From MED660 sp002691025 (lineage in GTDB: Bacteria; Myxococcota_A; UBA9160; UBA4427), in NCBI GenBank assembly GCA_002170485.2, contig NHDZ02000103.1, positions 30,208 to 94,207 of the forward strand: DNA of 64,000 bases. Reading direction: 5' to 3'. This document shows, in pieces, positions 52,972-61,674 of the stretch. Position 1 is the first letter of the stretch, and every line of letters starts with the position of its first letter. Under the pieces are notes generated by a model, which had not been told where the DNA came from, searched no databases, and saw only the letters and a program-made list of their open reading frames with translations. Made by a program: the position numbers and the translations under genes.

Positions 52972-54351
52972 ATGCCTGGAAAGACTGGACTGGGTGGCTT
53001 CGCGCTGAAAGCACGTCATACGTCGTGGCTTCGACTCTGCCTCGGGGTCACCGTGCTCTTCTATTTCGGGTCGGGTTGCGCCACCTACTCCGACCGGATG
53101 AAGGTCGCTCAGGAACAGGTGAAAGCGGGGAACTACCAGGCCGCTGTCGATGACCTGAACAAGTTCATGGGCACACCCGAAGGTCAACTGCCCGATAAAT
53201 TCAACTCCGATACGGCGCTGGCGGTGCTTGAACGAGCGACTCTCGAACAAGCCCTCTCTGAGTTCCAGAAGAGCGCTCGGGATTTCGGAGCCGGCGACCA
53301 GGAACTCCAGCTGCTCGACATCGCCAACGACACCGCCGGAACCATCGGGAAGTACTTCTTCAGTGACAGCTCCACCAAGTACAAGGCTTCGCCCGTTGAA
53401 AAGCTTTCTCTCAACGGCTTCAACATGATGAACTATCTGGCCCTGGGCCAGATGACCGGAGCCAGCGTAGAAGCCCGACGCTTCACCGTCATGCGAAACT
53501 ATCTGAACGAGTTTGAACCGGGGCATCCCCACGCAGCCTTCGGCTCCTATCTGGCGGGGTTCACCTTCGCTCAGCAAGGCGACTACGGGCGAGCCATGCG
53601 GTACTACGACGAAGCCCTGCAAGCGGGATCTCTAGAGAGTCTCCGGGAGCCCATCAGCAGACTCTCGAAGCTCACGAACTATCGTGGCCAATACATCCAG
53701 AAGTTCCTGGATGAACACAAGGCCGCCGCGGTACCGGCTGACCACACAGGCAGCCTGATCGTGGCAGTGAATATCGGTCGTGTGCCCTACAAGGTTCCCG
53801 AAAGAATGCCCATCGGAGCAGCCATTGGTATCGCCGGCTCCTACATCAGTGGCAATCCAGCCGTCCTGGGTTACTCCGCCTTCAAGGTGGTGGTGTACCC
53901 CGAGCTGGTGCAACCCTCGAGCCTCTACAACAAAGTCTCGATGAAGGTGGATGACCGAAGCGCGCAACTCGACCTGGCGACCAATCTCGGCGTTGAGATC
54001 AAGAACGAATACGAAAATCTGAAACCCAAGATCATCGGCGCCGCAATTTCCCGAATGATCGTGCGTGCCGCCACAGCGGAAGGCGTACGGCAAGCGGGTA
54101 ACCAACAAGACGCAGCGCTGGGCTGGGTACTCGCTCTCGCCACCGAAGCCAGCATGGTGGCCATGGATAAACCCGACACCCGATCCTGGATGTTCCTGCC
54201 AGACCGCGTCTACCTCTATCAGGCACGTCTGAAGCCGGGCACCCACAGTATCGAAATCCAGCTGGGTGGTTCAAATGGATCGACAGTGAGCCATAGCGTC
54301 GAGATTGCTCCCAACGGGTATGCGGCCGTGATCGTCACGGCGCCGCGCTAG
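52972..54351 (+). CDS. COG3014-like TPR lipoprotein
   Basis: 459 residues from the ATG at 52972, which directly follows a TTG. A lipobox (YFGSGCATYSD) near residue 36 anchors it. AAVDDLNKFMGTPEG near 58 and AFGSYLAGFTFAQQGDYGRAMRYYDEALQAG near 187-217 are tetratricopeptide-like. The C-terminal region (about 250-459), with YKVPERMPIGAAIGIAG and RMIVRAATAEGVRQ, is the conserved COG3014 body. It follows the LpoB-like gene, as in many bacteria, suggesting shared work in envelope maintenance. The biochemical role is unknown. Confidence 0.8.
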   Translation: MPGKTGLGGFALKARHTSWLRLCLGVTVLFYFGSGCATYSDRMKVAQEQVKAGNYQAAVDDLNKFMGTPEGQLPDKFNSDTALAVLERATLEQALSEFQKSARDFGAGDQELQLLDIANDTAGTIGKYFFSDSSTKYKASPVEKLSLNGFNMMNYLALGQMTGASVEARRFTVMRNYLNEFEPGHPHAAFGSYLAGFTFAQQGDYGRAMRYYDEALQAGSLESLREPISRLSKLTNYRGQYIQKFLDEHKAAAVPADHTGSLIVAVNIGRVPYKVPERMPIGAAIGIAGSYISGNPAVLGYSAFKVVVYPELVQPSSLYNKVSMKVDDRSAQLDLATNLGVEIKNEYENLKPKIIGAAISRMIVRAATAEGVRQAGNQQDAALGWVLALATEASMVAMDKPDTRSWMFLPDRVYLYQARLKPGTHSIEIQLGGSNGSTVSHSVEIAPNGYAAVIVTAPR

Positions 54352-54409
54352 AAAGCGCCCACCGACTCTCCTCCGTATGAACCCAGGACGAGTTCGAGGG
54401 ACGGGAGTG

Positions 54410-54721
54410 CTAGCGGAAGAATCCACCAATGGCTGCGAACGGAAGAAACGCGATATCCAGGGGCACCGTCAAAACCAGTACCACTGGTTTCAGGGCCGGC
54501 TCAAGGGTCGAGTTCATGACACCCTTGGTCATCCCGAAGATATACTCGGACGAGTAGCCCTGGTTGCTTTCCAGATTCAGGCTGTCCGCGGCGAGCACAT
54601 GATGGGGAAGCTCCTGGGCAGAGTTCTCAGCGCCAATCGCAAGCGCAGACCCACTCCCCATTGAGAGGAGCAATAGAATCGATAGGATGAAGGAGGCGCT
54701 TCGCTGAATAGTCAGATTCAT
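54410..54721 (-). CDS. Small exported protein, YceK/DUF1375-like end
   Basis: 103 residues from the ATG at 54721. A signal peptide (about 8-32, ending GSALA) precedes a polar domain. The C-terminal stretch VLVLTVPLDIAFLPFAAIGGFF resembles the T-x-P-L-D-x-x-x-x-P-F end of small YceK/DUF1375-type envelope proteins, but the match is loose. It is convergent with the COG3014-like gene. The upstream in-frame extension has no family sequence. Confidence 0.55.
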   Translation of the reverse strand: MNLTIQRSASFILSILLLLSMGSGSALAIGAENSAQELPHHVLAADSLNLESNQGYSSEYIFGMTKGVMNSTLEPALKPVVLVLTVPLDIAFLPFAAIGGFFR

Positions 54722-54927
54722 TTCAATACTGCTCCTCGATGATCTTGAGCCCCCATCCACGAAGGCTTGATCTTGTTCGCGAGTATGCCCCAGCAAGAAA
54801 TAACATGCACAGAACCGGAGATTTTCACTCAAATTGCTTGGGACTCAGAGACCCCCTCGAGTTTTGGGCAGCTCAGCTAGAATCAGGTCGCACGTCGACA
54901 GATCCACGATCGAAAGGAAAAGGAATC

Positions 54928-56058
54928 ATGGTCACCCATGGCTTTTGTGCAGACCAGTTCAGCCCCGTCCGTGAAGCCTTCGAAGCGAATTTCGAGCAAG
55001 GGAAGGAACTCGGGGCCTGCGTGGCCGTCACCCATGACGGAGAACCCGTGGTCGACCTCTGGGGGGGCGATGCCGACAGCAAAGGGCGGCCCTGGCAAGA
55101 AGACACCATCATCAACGTGTATTCAACCACCAAGACCATGGCTGCGATCTGCATCCTGATGCTGGCGGATCAGAAAGCCATCGACCTCTCCGCCCCTGTC
55201 GCCCGGTACTGGCCCGAATTCGCCCAGTCCGGCAAGGACAGGGTCACGGTGAGCCATGTCATGAGCCACAGTGCCGGGCTTTCGGGCTTCGATCCTCCGC
55301 TTGCAAAAATCGAAGAGCTCTATGACTGGAATGGTATCTGTGAGCGTCTCGCCGCCCAGACTCCCTGGTGGGAGCCAGGCACACAATCGGGATACCACGC
55401 CATCACACAGGGCTATCTGCAAGGAGAAATCGTACGGCGTGTGACAGGGCGCAGCCTGGGCACTTTTTTCAAAGAGGAAGTGGCCTCCAAGCTCGGCGCC
55501 GACTTCCATATCGGGCTTGATCCGGTCGATGACTTCCGGGTCGCAGAACTGCAACCGCCTCAACAAGGACCGGGCGCCGAAAATGTGGAACCCGACTCCA
55601 TTCTGGCCAAGACGTTCGCCGGGGCTCCTCTGACCGGAGCCGAACCCCGCAGTGAAGACTGGCGTCGCGCTGAAATCCCCGCTGCCGGAGGAATCGGAAA
55701 TGCACGCGCGGTGGCACGAATCCATTCAGCCCTGGCATGCGGAGGCCAGGTGGACGGCGTTTCACTCATGTCTGAATCGGGCGTCCATGTCATTTTGGAA
55801 GAACAGACTCGTGGAATGGATCTCGTCTTTGGCACCCCCCTTGTGTTTGGGATGGGGTTCGGTCTCAATGACTCGGCTTTTCCCATCAGCCCGAACCCCC
55901 GCGCTTTCTTCTGGGGCGGTTGGGGGGGCTCCTTGGCGGTCATCGACCTCGACGCTCGCGTATCCATCGCCTATGTGATGAACCGCATGGAATCGAATCT
56001 CATGGGAGACCCAAGGGGGGCTTCCATCGCGCAAGCGGTATACGAAGCCCTAGCCTGA
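54928..56058 (+). CDS. Serine hydrolase, beta-lactamase/EstB (class C-like) family
   Basis: 376 residues from the ATG at 54928 with AAAGGAAAAGG upstream. Ser66 and Lys69 in NVYSTTKTMAA form the catalytic S-x-x-K. VSHVMSHSAGLSGF near 110 is the second conserved block, and WWEPGTQSGYHAITQGYLQGEIVRRVTG near 150 supplies the conserved Tyr. GGWGGSLAVIDLDARVSIAYVMN near 335 is the KTG-like strand. Such enzymes are esterases or D-aminopeptidases as often as lactamases. There is no signal peptide, so an intracellular esterase is favoured. Confidence 0.92.
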   Translation: MVTHGFCADQFSPVREAFEANFEQGKELGACVAVTHDGEPVVDLWGGDADSKGRPWQEDTIINVYSTTKTMAAICILMLADQKAIDLSAPVARYWPEFAQSGKDRVTVSHVMSHSAGLSGFDPPLAKIEELYDWNGICERLAAQTPWWEPGTQSGYHAITQGYLQGEIVRRVTGRSLGTFFKEEVASKLGADFHIGLDPVDDFRVAELQPPQQGPGAENVEPDSILAKTFAGAPLTGAEPRSEDWRRAEIPAAGGIGNARAVARIHSALACGGQVDGVSLMSESGVHVILEEQTRGMDLVFGTPLVFGMGFGLNDSAFPISPNPRAFFWGGWGGSLAVIDLDARVSIAYVMNRMESNLMGDPRGASIAQAVYEALA

Positions 56059-56226
56059 AAGACGCGCCCGCAAGACTCCGCGGAGAAGGATTCCGATCCG
56101 AAAACGACTGGCTCCGGAACGAAATGAAGCCGTCTCGAGAACACGCGCAGCTTTGAGTAGACAAGCACCACTCGCATCGGCATAGTTTGAATCGTGGGGA
56201 CCCCCCGCCACGAAAGAACCCAGGCC

Positions 56227-57405
56227 ATGGATGAAGATCGATCGACAAAGGCCCCGCGAGAGCGATTGCCATTCCGAGCAACATGCTTTCCACCGCGATG
56301 CGGACAGAGCCTTCTCGGCACCTTGCTTCTCTTCTTCTCGTTGGCTCTTTTCTCGTGCGCTCAGGTCTCCCTGGTTCATGAAACAGACCCGGCTCAACTA
56401 CGACACGAAATCGCTCAAGACGTACCTCACCTCTCGGCTCAAGAGGTCGTCATTCCTCATGAGATTTCCCCTGCGTTGAAGGCCGATCTGGATGAGCTTC
56501 TTCCTCAACTCGAGAACAGGAGCGAGAGCGGTCGAGCCCTCGTCTCCCTTCTCTTCGGGAAGGAGAACCTGGCCCTCCAGTATGCCTGGGCCGAAACGCG
56601 CACCGCGGAAGAAACAATCCAGGTTGGCCGAGGGAATTGTCTCTCTCTTGCAGCCGTGGTCGTGGGCACGGCTCGCGCTTACGGCGGAGCGGCTCGCTAT
56701 ATCGAAATACAAGACAAGTTGGAGAGACGAAAGGAAGGAGACCTCGGAATCTGGGCCGGCCACATTGCGGTGTTTCTTCCCAACCCGGGCTCGCCTCTTG
56801 TGGTTGATTTCACGGGCGCTCAACGAGCAGAGCTTTCTTCCTTCCGTGTCCTGGAAGATCGAGATCTCGTGGCCCACTTCTACAATGATCAGGGCTACGA
56901 CCTTGTCCGTGAGGCCCAGGAACAGGGCGTCAAACCTCCCTGGGAGAGGGTGAAGAGATATTTTGAAATCGCCACGGCCATTGACCCCGAATTCAACGAG
57001 GCCTGGAACAATCTGGGTGTCGCCCTGGCTCGACTGGGAGAATGGAAGGCGGCCGAAGACGCCTACGAGAACGCCATGATCCATCGGCGTCTATTGCGCG
57101 ATTCGGCCACTCCGCGTAATCAAGCCAGCCTGACCGCGCGAAAAGAAAATGCCGGACACAAAGGCATTTTTGGAATCTCGCCCTCGTCTACCGCGACGAT
57201 TTCCCGTAAGACTCAAGCACCTGGCGCGTCCTCGCCGAACCTTCCCGTTCAGGTAGCCTCCGAGCCAATTGCAAAGACCGCATCAGGATCACCCGGGGAC
57301 GATTCGACCCTCGAACCCGTTGCAGGATCCGCTCCAGCGTCGCCCAGGCATAGTCGACACGACCCGCCGCCGCAGCCGCCTCCGCTCGATTCACCAAATC
57401 ACTGA
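56227..57405 (+). CDS. Transglutaminase-like TPR lipoprotein, tail probably frameshifted
   Basis: 392 residues as read. The lipobox LFSCAQ gives Cys44. A transglutaminase-like domain has Cys138 (GRGNCLSLAAV), His179 (WAGHIAVFL) and Asp194 (VVDFTG), a complete catalytic triad. A TPR near 245-283 (YFEIATAIDPEFNEAWNNLGVALARLGEWKAAEDAYENA) ends abruptly. The remaining 110 residues are low-complexity, and 218 bases of the frame overlap the opposite gene. In the next frame, WNLALVYRDDFP (ending at about 57208) looks like a TPR end. An indel near 57075 is therefore likely, and the true end is probably near 57208. Confidence 0.75.
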   Translation: MDEDRSTKAPRERLPFRATCFPPRCGQSLLGTLLLFFSLALFSCAQVSLVHETDPAQLRHEIAQDVPHLSAQEVVIPHEISPALKADLDELLPQLENRSESGRALVSLLFGKENLALQYAWAETRTAEETIQVGRGNCLSLAAVVVGTARAYGGAARYIEIQDKLERRKEGDLGIWAGHIAVFLPNPGSPLVVDFTGAQRAELSSFRVLEDRDLVAHFYNDQGYDLVREAQEQGVKPPWERVKRYFEIATAIDPEFNEAWNNLGVALARLGEWKAAEDAYENAMIHRRLLRDSATPRNQASLTARKENAGHKGIFGISPSSTATISRKTQAPGASSPNLPVQVASEPIAKTASGSPGDDSTLEPVAGSAPASPRHSRHDPPPQPPPLDSPNH

Positions 57406-60184
57406 CGGACCCACCCATGATGATCAGAGGGTCGATGATCTGGATGACCTCCTCGGCCTCAGCCGGGGTGCGACCCGCCAGCCTCCAGGAGACTCGCAGG
57501 CGCTGGACCTCGGGGTAGAAGAGAGAACCCTCGGGCCAGAGTGCCAATCTGGAGTCCAGTTCGCTGAGCCCCTCCCAGTCTCCAGCGCGCGCCAAGCGAT
57601 TCGCTTGCACAAAAAGACGCTCTTGCGACGGTAGCTCCTGGAGATCGGCGGAGTTCGGCGCAGAAAGCTCGAGTCCAACCCTGGCGCGAGCGGAGCCCGG
57701 ATCCGCCTCGAGCGCGCGCTCAAAATGTTTCTTCGCTGAGTTTGTTCGTCCTGTATAGAGCTCCTGCCAGCCCAGAGCCCTCTCCCGCTCCGCGCCCGAT
57801 AGAGATCCCGACAAGGCCTCGATCCGATGCGAGTTTCGCCCCACCAGAAGACGACTCACGAGAAGGTCCGAGTCCCACTGGTCATCGATGCTTCTCAGCG
57901 GATCGGATTCGAGCAACGCCTCTGAGATCGTCGCTTTCATCCCCAGCTCAGGCCCTTCACCCTGCTTGATCCAGGCCAACCGATTCCAGTCGTCCGTGAT
58001 CGGATCGGCGCCCTCCGAAAATCGAGTCGCCAACCCGGGATCCAGTACCAAGGACGCCAGGACGTCTTCGGGGGTGTAGACACCGATGGTCGCCATGTCT
58101 TCGGGAATTTCACTGGCGGCCTGAAGGACGCTTTCTCGCAACTCAAAAGGCTCATCCGAGGCCGCGAAAATAATGGCGCCTCCGCCTCTGGGCCTGAAAA
58201 CCGCAACATTCTCAAAAACCGAATCCAGCGTACCGATCAGACCTCGAAGCAGATCCACGTCGACAAAGGACAGGCCCATCCACTGGACGAAAACGCCACC
58301 CGGCGCGAGGCGCGAATGGGCCATTTCGAAGAACTCACGGGTGTAGAGATGTGAAGCGCCTGAAGTCCAGGGGTGGGATGGCTGAGAGACGATGGCGTCA
58401 TACATCGCGTTCGTCAGGATCATCGAGCCTCGCGCGTCACCCAGTCTCAAATTCAGACGCGGATCCTTCAGCGGATCTCCACCGCGACGAGCATCGCCCA
58501 CCCGACGGTTTGCCTCAACGACTTCGGACTCAAGTTCAATCAGATCGATTTCGTCCACTGAACTCGGAACGGCAGCCAATGTGTTTCCGCCCCCAAGACC
58601 GATGATCAGCATCCGTTCTGCCTCGGGTCTCAACATGACGGGAAGAATGGAAAGCCATCTCGACTCCCGGAATTGATCCGGAGGCACAGCCGGACGCTGC
58701 ATGGCCGATTCGGGTAAGCCGTTGGTCACTACCCGCCACGCATAAGGGGTTTGAATCAAACTCACTGTGCCGGAACGCCCTACCCCCACATAGGACAACT
58801 CACCTGGGGTCGGCGTCCCTGTGAGAGANTTCGTCACCAGGAGCTGACTCGGCGGAGGCGGCCTGAAAAAAATCACCGTCGCCCCGACAAGAAGAGCCAA
58901 CCCTGTGAGCACGACCAGAGCTCGACCCCGCATGAGCCACAAGGCGGCGGCCACAGCGAGGCCGACGTTCAAGATCGAACCGAGAAAAACAGTCCCATGA
59001 AAACCCAGCCAGGGAAGNAGGAAGAAACCNGCNCCGACCGAACCGACAATCGAGCCCAGTGTATTCCACGCGTAGACTCTTGCGCTGGCCGCAGCTGCAT
59101 CGTCCGCATCTTGTGCCAGGATCCGAACCGCGAATGGAAATGTCGCGCCCACGCAAAGTGTGACCGGCAGAAGGATCAAAACAGAGAGCACCGCCCCGGG
59201 CAGCAGCGCTTCGGGCGACGCCCCCAAGGCTTGAGCCCAGCCAGGAAGATACTCAGTCAACGAAAACGTCAGGATTGCGAAAGTCGCAATCCCCACCTGG
59301 ACCACGACAAATCCGGTACTCGCCCTTGCTGTTTTCCTTGCAATGGGCGCCGCCAGAGCGCTCCCCAACGCGATTCCGAGCAGGAAACTGGCCAGCATCG
59401 TCGCAAAAGCCGCTGTACTTCCGCCGAGCACGTAGCCCAGGAGTCGGACCCAGAGAACCTCATAGATAAAGGAGACCATCCCCGAAACCGCGATCAGCGG
59501 GAGGATCAAAAAGGGGCCACGACTGGGCGCCGCCTGGATGTCCGAGCGCGGAGCGGCCACTCGAGCCAAAGCCGCGGCCGCGAGGAACACGAGTCCATTC
59601 AAACCCGCGCCCACATAGATGGTCTGCCGCAACCCAAGTTCAGGCAAAAGCACGAACGCGGCCGTCAGAGCGCCGCCGATCGCGCCCACCGTATTGACCG
59701 AGTAGAGCAGACCNATCCGGGGACCGATCTGGTCTTCGCTCCGCACCGCGTGACGCGCCAGCAAAGGCAAGGTGGCGCCCATNAGGGCCGTACAGGGGAT
59801 CAGGATGATGAACGAGCCAGCCAGATGGAACAAGGCNCTCAGCAGGCTTACTTCCTCGGGCACATCACTGAGCCCCCCGAGCCAACCCACGTAGAGGCCC
59901 ATCAAGCCGCGGATCGCAAAGGGGACCAGCAGAGCCGCCAGACCTATTCCCAGTTCGATGACGCCGTAGGCCAGAATGGGTCTTGTAATCCGCGGCGCGT
60001 AGCGCGCAGCAATCGCGGCCCCAAGGGCGAGACCTGCCATATAGGCAGCCAAAACGGCGGAAACGGCCAGTTCCGAAGTCCCGAACACAAAGGCGAATTC
60101 ACGCGTCCAGGCCGTCTCGTAGAGGAGAGCCGCAAAACCAGAAAGGAAAAAACACAGCTGCAGGAGAAAAAAACGGATATCCAT
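57188..60184 (-). CDS. Polytopic spermidine synthase-like protein with TPR tail
   Basis: 998 residues from the ATG at 60184 (AGG upstream). About 14 helices in the first 440 residues resemble a duplicated MFS/SpeE-associated membrane region (SGFAALLYETAWTREFAFVFGTSELAVSA, and its repeat MVSFIYEVLWVRLLGYVLGGSTAAFATM). A Rossmann methyltransferase-like domain follows: LIIGLGGGNTLAAV near 545, DLIELESEVVEANRRVG and LRLGDARG, with SQPSHPWTSGASHLYTREFFEMAH near 620. The C-terminal 230 residues have TPR character (TGRTNSAKKHFERALEADPGSARARVGLEL). It probably alkylates an amine or lipid at the membrane; the polyamine role is unproven. Confidence 0.88.
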   Translation of the reverse strand: MDIRFFLLQLCFFLSGFAALLYETAWTREFAFVFGTSELAVSAVLAAYMAGLALGAAIAARYAPRITRPILAYGVIELGIGLAALLVPFAIRGLMGLYVGWLGGLSDVPEEVSLLXALFHLAGSFIILIPCTAXMGATLPLLARHAVRSEDQIGPRXGLLYSVNTVGAIGGALTAAFVLLPELGLRQTIYVGAGLNGLVFLAAAALARVAAPRSDIQAAPSRGPFLILPLIAVSGMVSFIYEVLWVRLLGYVLGGSTAAFATMLASFLLGIALGSALAAPIARKTARASTGFVVVQVGIATFAILTFSLTEYLPGWAQALGASPEALLPGAVLSVLILLPVTLCVGATFPFAVRILAQDADDAAAASARVYAWNTLGSIVGSVXXGFFXLPWLGFHGTVFLGSILNVGLAVAAALWLMRGRALVVLTGLALLVGATVIFFRPPPPSQLLVTXSLTGTPTPGELSYVGVGRSGTVSLIQTPYAWRVVTNGLPESAMQRPAVPPDQFRESRWLSILPVMLRPEAERMLIIGLGGGNTLAAVPSSVDEIDLIELESEVVEANRRVGDARRGGDPLKDPRLNLRLGDARGSMILTNAMYDAIVSQPSHPWTSGASHLYTREFFEMAHSRLAPGGVFVQWMGLSFVDVDLLRGLIGTLDSVFENVAVFRPRGGGAIIFAASDEPFELRESVLQAASEIPEDMATIGVYTPEDVLASLVLDPGLATRFSEGADPITDDWNRLAWIKQGEGPELGMKATISEALLESDPLRSIDDQWDSDLLVSRLLVGRNSHRIEALSGSLSGAERERALGWQELYTGRTNSAKKHFERALEADPGSARARVGLELSAPNSADLQELPSQERLFVQANRLARAGDWEGLSELDSRLALWPEGSLFYPEVQRLRVSWRLAGRTPAEAEEVIQIIDPLIIMGGSVSDLVNRAEAAAAAGRVDYAWATLERILQRVRGSNRPRVILMRSLQLARRLPEREGSARTRQVLESYGKSSR

Positions 60185-60268
60185 CCGACCTGCCTGACCT
60201 GCTCCTAGCGCGGGCACCTGAATGAACCTCTCCTACGCACGAACGTGTGCGAACGGGCCGAAGTTACC

Positions 60269-60601
60269 TCAAATATCGCCCAAGGGTCGATCCGCAAGGT
60301 CCCGCCAGGGCGTTTCCACAAAAACATCCAGTGAATCCTTGACGCCCTCTGAGCCCCCGGGCGCAGTGAATATCACNGCGGGTACAAACAGGACAGCGCC
60401 GGCCGCGAGGCCAAACGCACTNAGGGGACGGAGCACCAGAAGGTCAAAGCCTACATCGAAGGCGGTATCAAGCTGCTCTTGAGCCCCCGACGTGGACCCT
60501 TCTGCATCGACGTCGTCATCGGCCCAGGCCGGAGACGAAAACGCGAGCAAGCAAAGCACCCCGAGTAACGCAGTCGTTCTTCTANACTGAAAGGCAATCA
60601 C
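60269..60601 (-). CDS. Small exported protein, unrecognised
   Basis: 110 residues starting with GTG, with AGGAG seven bases upstream. A signal peptide (about 8-27, ending SSPAWA) is followed by an acidic stretch and two hydrophobic segments (LLVLRPXSAFGLAAGAVLFVP). The Arg-Pro before a glycine-rich helix is seen in several short envelope proteins of related bacteria. No named family applies. The gene is preceded by a 79-base gap downstream of the beta-barrel gene at 60681. Confidence 0.55.
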   Translation of the reverse strand: MIAFQXRRTTALLGVLCLLAFSSPAWADDDVDAEGSTSGAQEQLDTAFDVGFDLLVLRPXSAFGLAAGAVLFVPXVIFTAPGGSEGVKDSLDVFVETPWRDLADRPLGDI

Positions 60602-60680
60602 CCGAAACTCCTCTTAGACTTTTTCTCTTGCAAACCCAAAACCCGAACCNCCGNANAAAAGAAGGNTCCATCCTTCTNCC

Positions 60681-61673
60681 TCACCAACGAGGCGACCAAT
60701 AGATCCGAAGTCCGCCCCCGGCCTGCGCGATGAACTTCTCGGGGCCTGCNTTGATATCGAAAGACCCATACTCACTCTCTACCGTGTAGTTCTGCNCCGT
60801 GTCATTCAGAATCCAGGAAAATCGCGTATCCAGGAACAAGCGAACCTGGAATTCCTTCCACTCATAGACATCCACCAGAGCCGCCACACCCACTCCCAAG
60901 GAGTGGGTGGTCAGGCTGGGAAACGAAGCCTCCACGCTCTGTTTACTGCGGGCCCCTCCCTGGAGAGTCGTGTTTCTCTCCCACCTGAAATCGGNGCCTT
61001 TCCATTCTTGACCCAGGTAGTCGAGCGCAACGCGAAGCCTGAGCCGATCTTCAAAAGCAGGCGTGGGCAGGTCNACCCCCACGCCCAGGAACCACATGTT
61101 CTGGATCGCGGTATCGAAGCCAGAGGAGATATCNCAGGAAGAAAGATCAGAGCCGCCTTCGCATTCCTCTGCNGTCAAATTGGGGCGATCAGAGGACGAG
61201 TAGGATTCGATTGAGCGAAATGTGGCAAATGAATCCTCTAGAAGGTTCTCGTACCCGACATGCAAGAAAAGACTGGGTGCATACTGATGCTCGAAAAGAG
61301 CCGGCGACAAGACAGTGGCCTCCACCGTAAATCCCGGAGCCAATGCAGGCTCCACCAACCCNTCCAGCGGCTTCGTAATGAATTCGGGGTTGGTCGGACC
61401 GGACGGAAGTCCCGGGTCATAGTTGTCGTTCCTTAGGCTGCCGACAATGCNTGCATTCTGCCCCTGGCTATGGAGCAAGAAGCCGGCCCCGATCTCAAAA
61501 CCCCACCGATTCCTTTCGTTTTCCTCAGAATCTGCCTCCGACGCCGGAGTGGAACCCACAGCGCCCTCCTCTGCGAAGGCGACTGAAGCGCCACAGAAAA
61601 CAAAGGCGGCCAACACAAGGCCCATCGCACAGCGGAATCCAGCTGCGTACTCTTGACTCCACGAACTTTCCAT
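60681..61673 (-). CDS. Outer-membrane beta-barrel protein of the TonB receptor operon
   Basis: 330 residues from the ATG at 61673, one base after the stop of the preceding gene; a GTG at 61694 is an alternative. A signal peptide (about 17-36, ending SVAFA) precedes amphipathic strands such as WGFEIGAGFLLHSQGQ, LFLHVGYENLL and VQVRLFLDTRF-like stretches. The last strand is GGGLRIYWSPRW. It is the third gene of an operon behind the TonB receptor and helical-repeat genes. It may be a transport partner or surface protein; the ligand is unknown. Eight Ns are present. Confidence 0.65.
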   Translation of the reverse strand: MESSWSQEYAAGFRCAMGLVLAAFVFCGASVAFAEEGAVGSTPASEADSEENERNRWGFEIGAGFLLHSQGQNAXIVGSLRNDNYDPGLPSGPTNPEFITKPLXGLVEPALAPGFTVEATVLSPALFEHQYAPSLFLHVGYENLLEDSFATFRSIESYSSSDRPNLXAEECEGGSDLSSXDISSGFDTAIQNMWFLGVGXDLPTPAFEDRLRLRVALDYLGQEWKGXDFRWERNTTLQGGARSKQSVEASFPSLTTHSLGVGVAALVDVYEWKEFQVRLFLDTRFSWILNDTXQNYTVESEYGSFDIXAGPEKFIAQAGGGLRIYWSPRW

Positions 61674-61674
61674 C

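Noticed and set aside
58751..60208. 485-codon plus-strand frame opposite the SpeE-like protein
   Set aside because: The translation is a low-complexity His/Gln/Arg mixture antisense to membrane helices.
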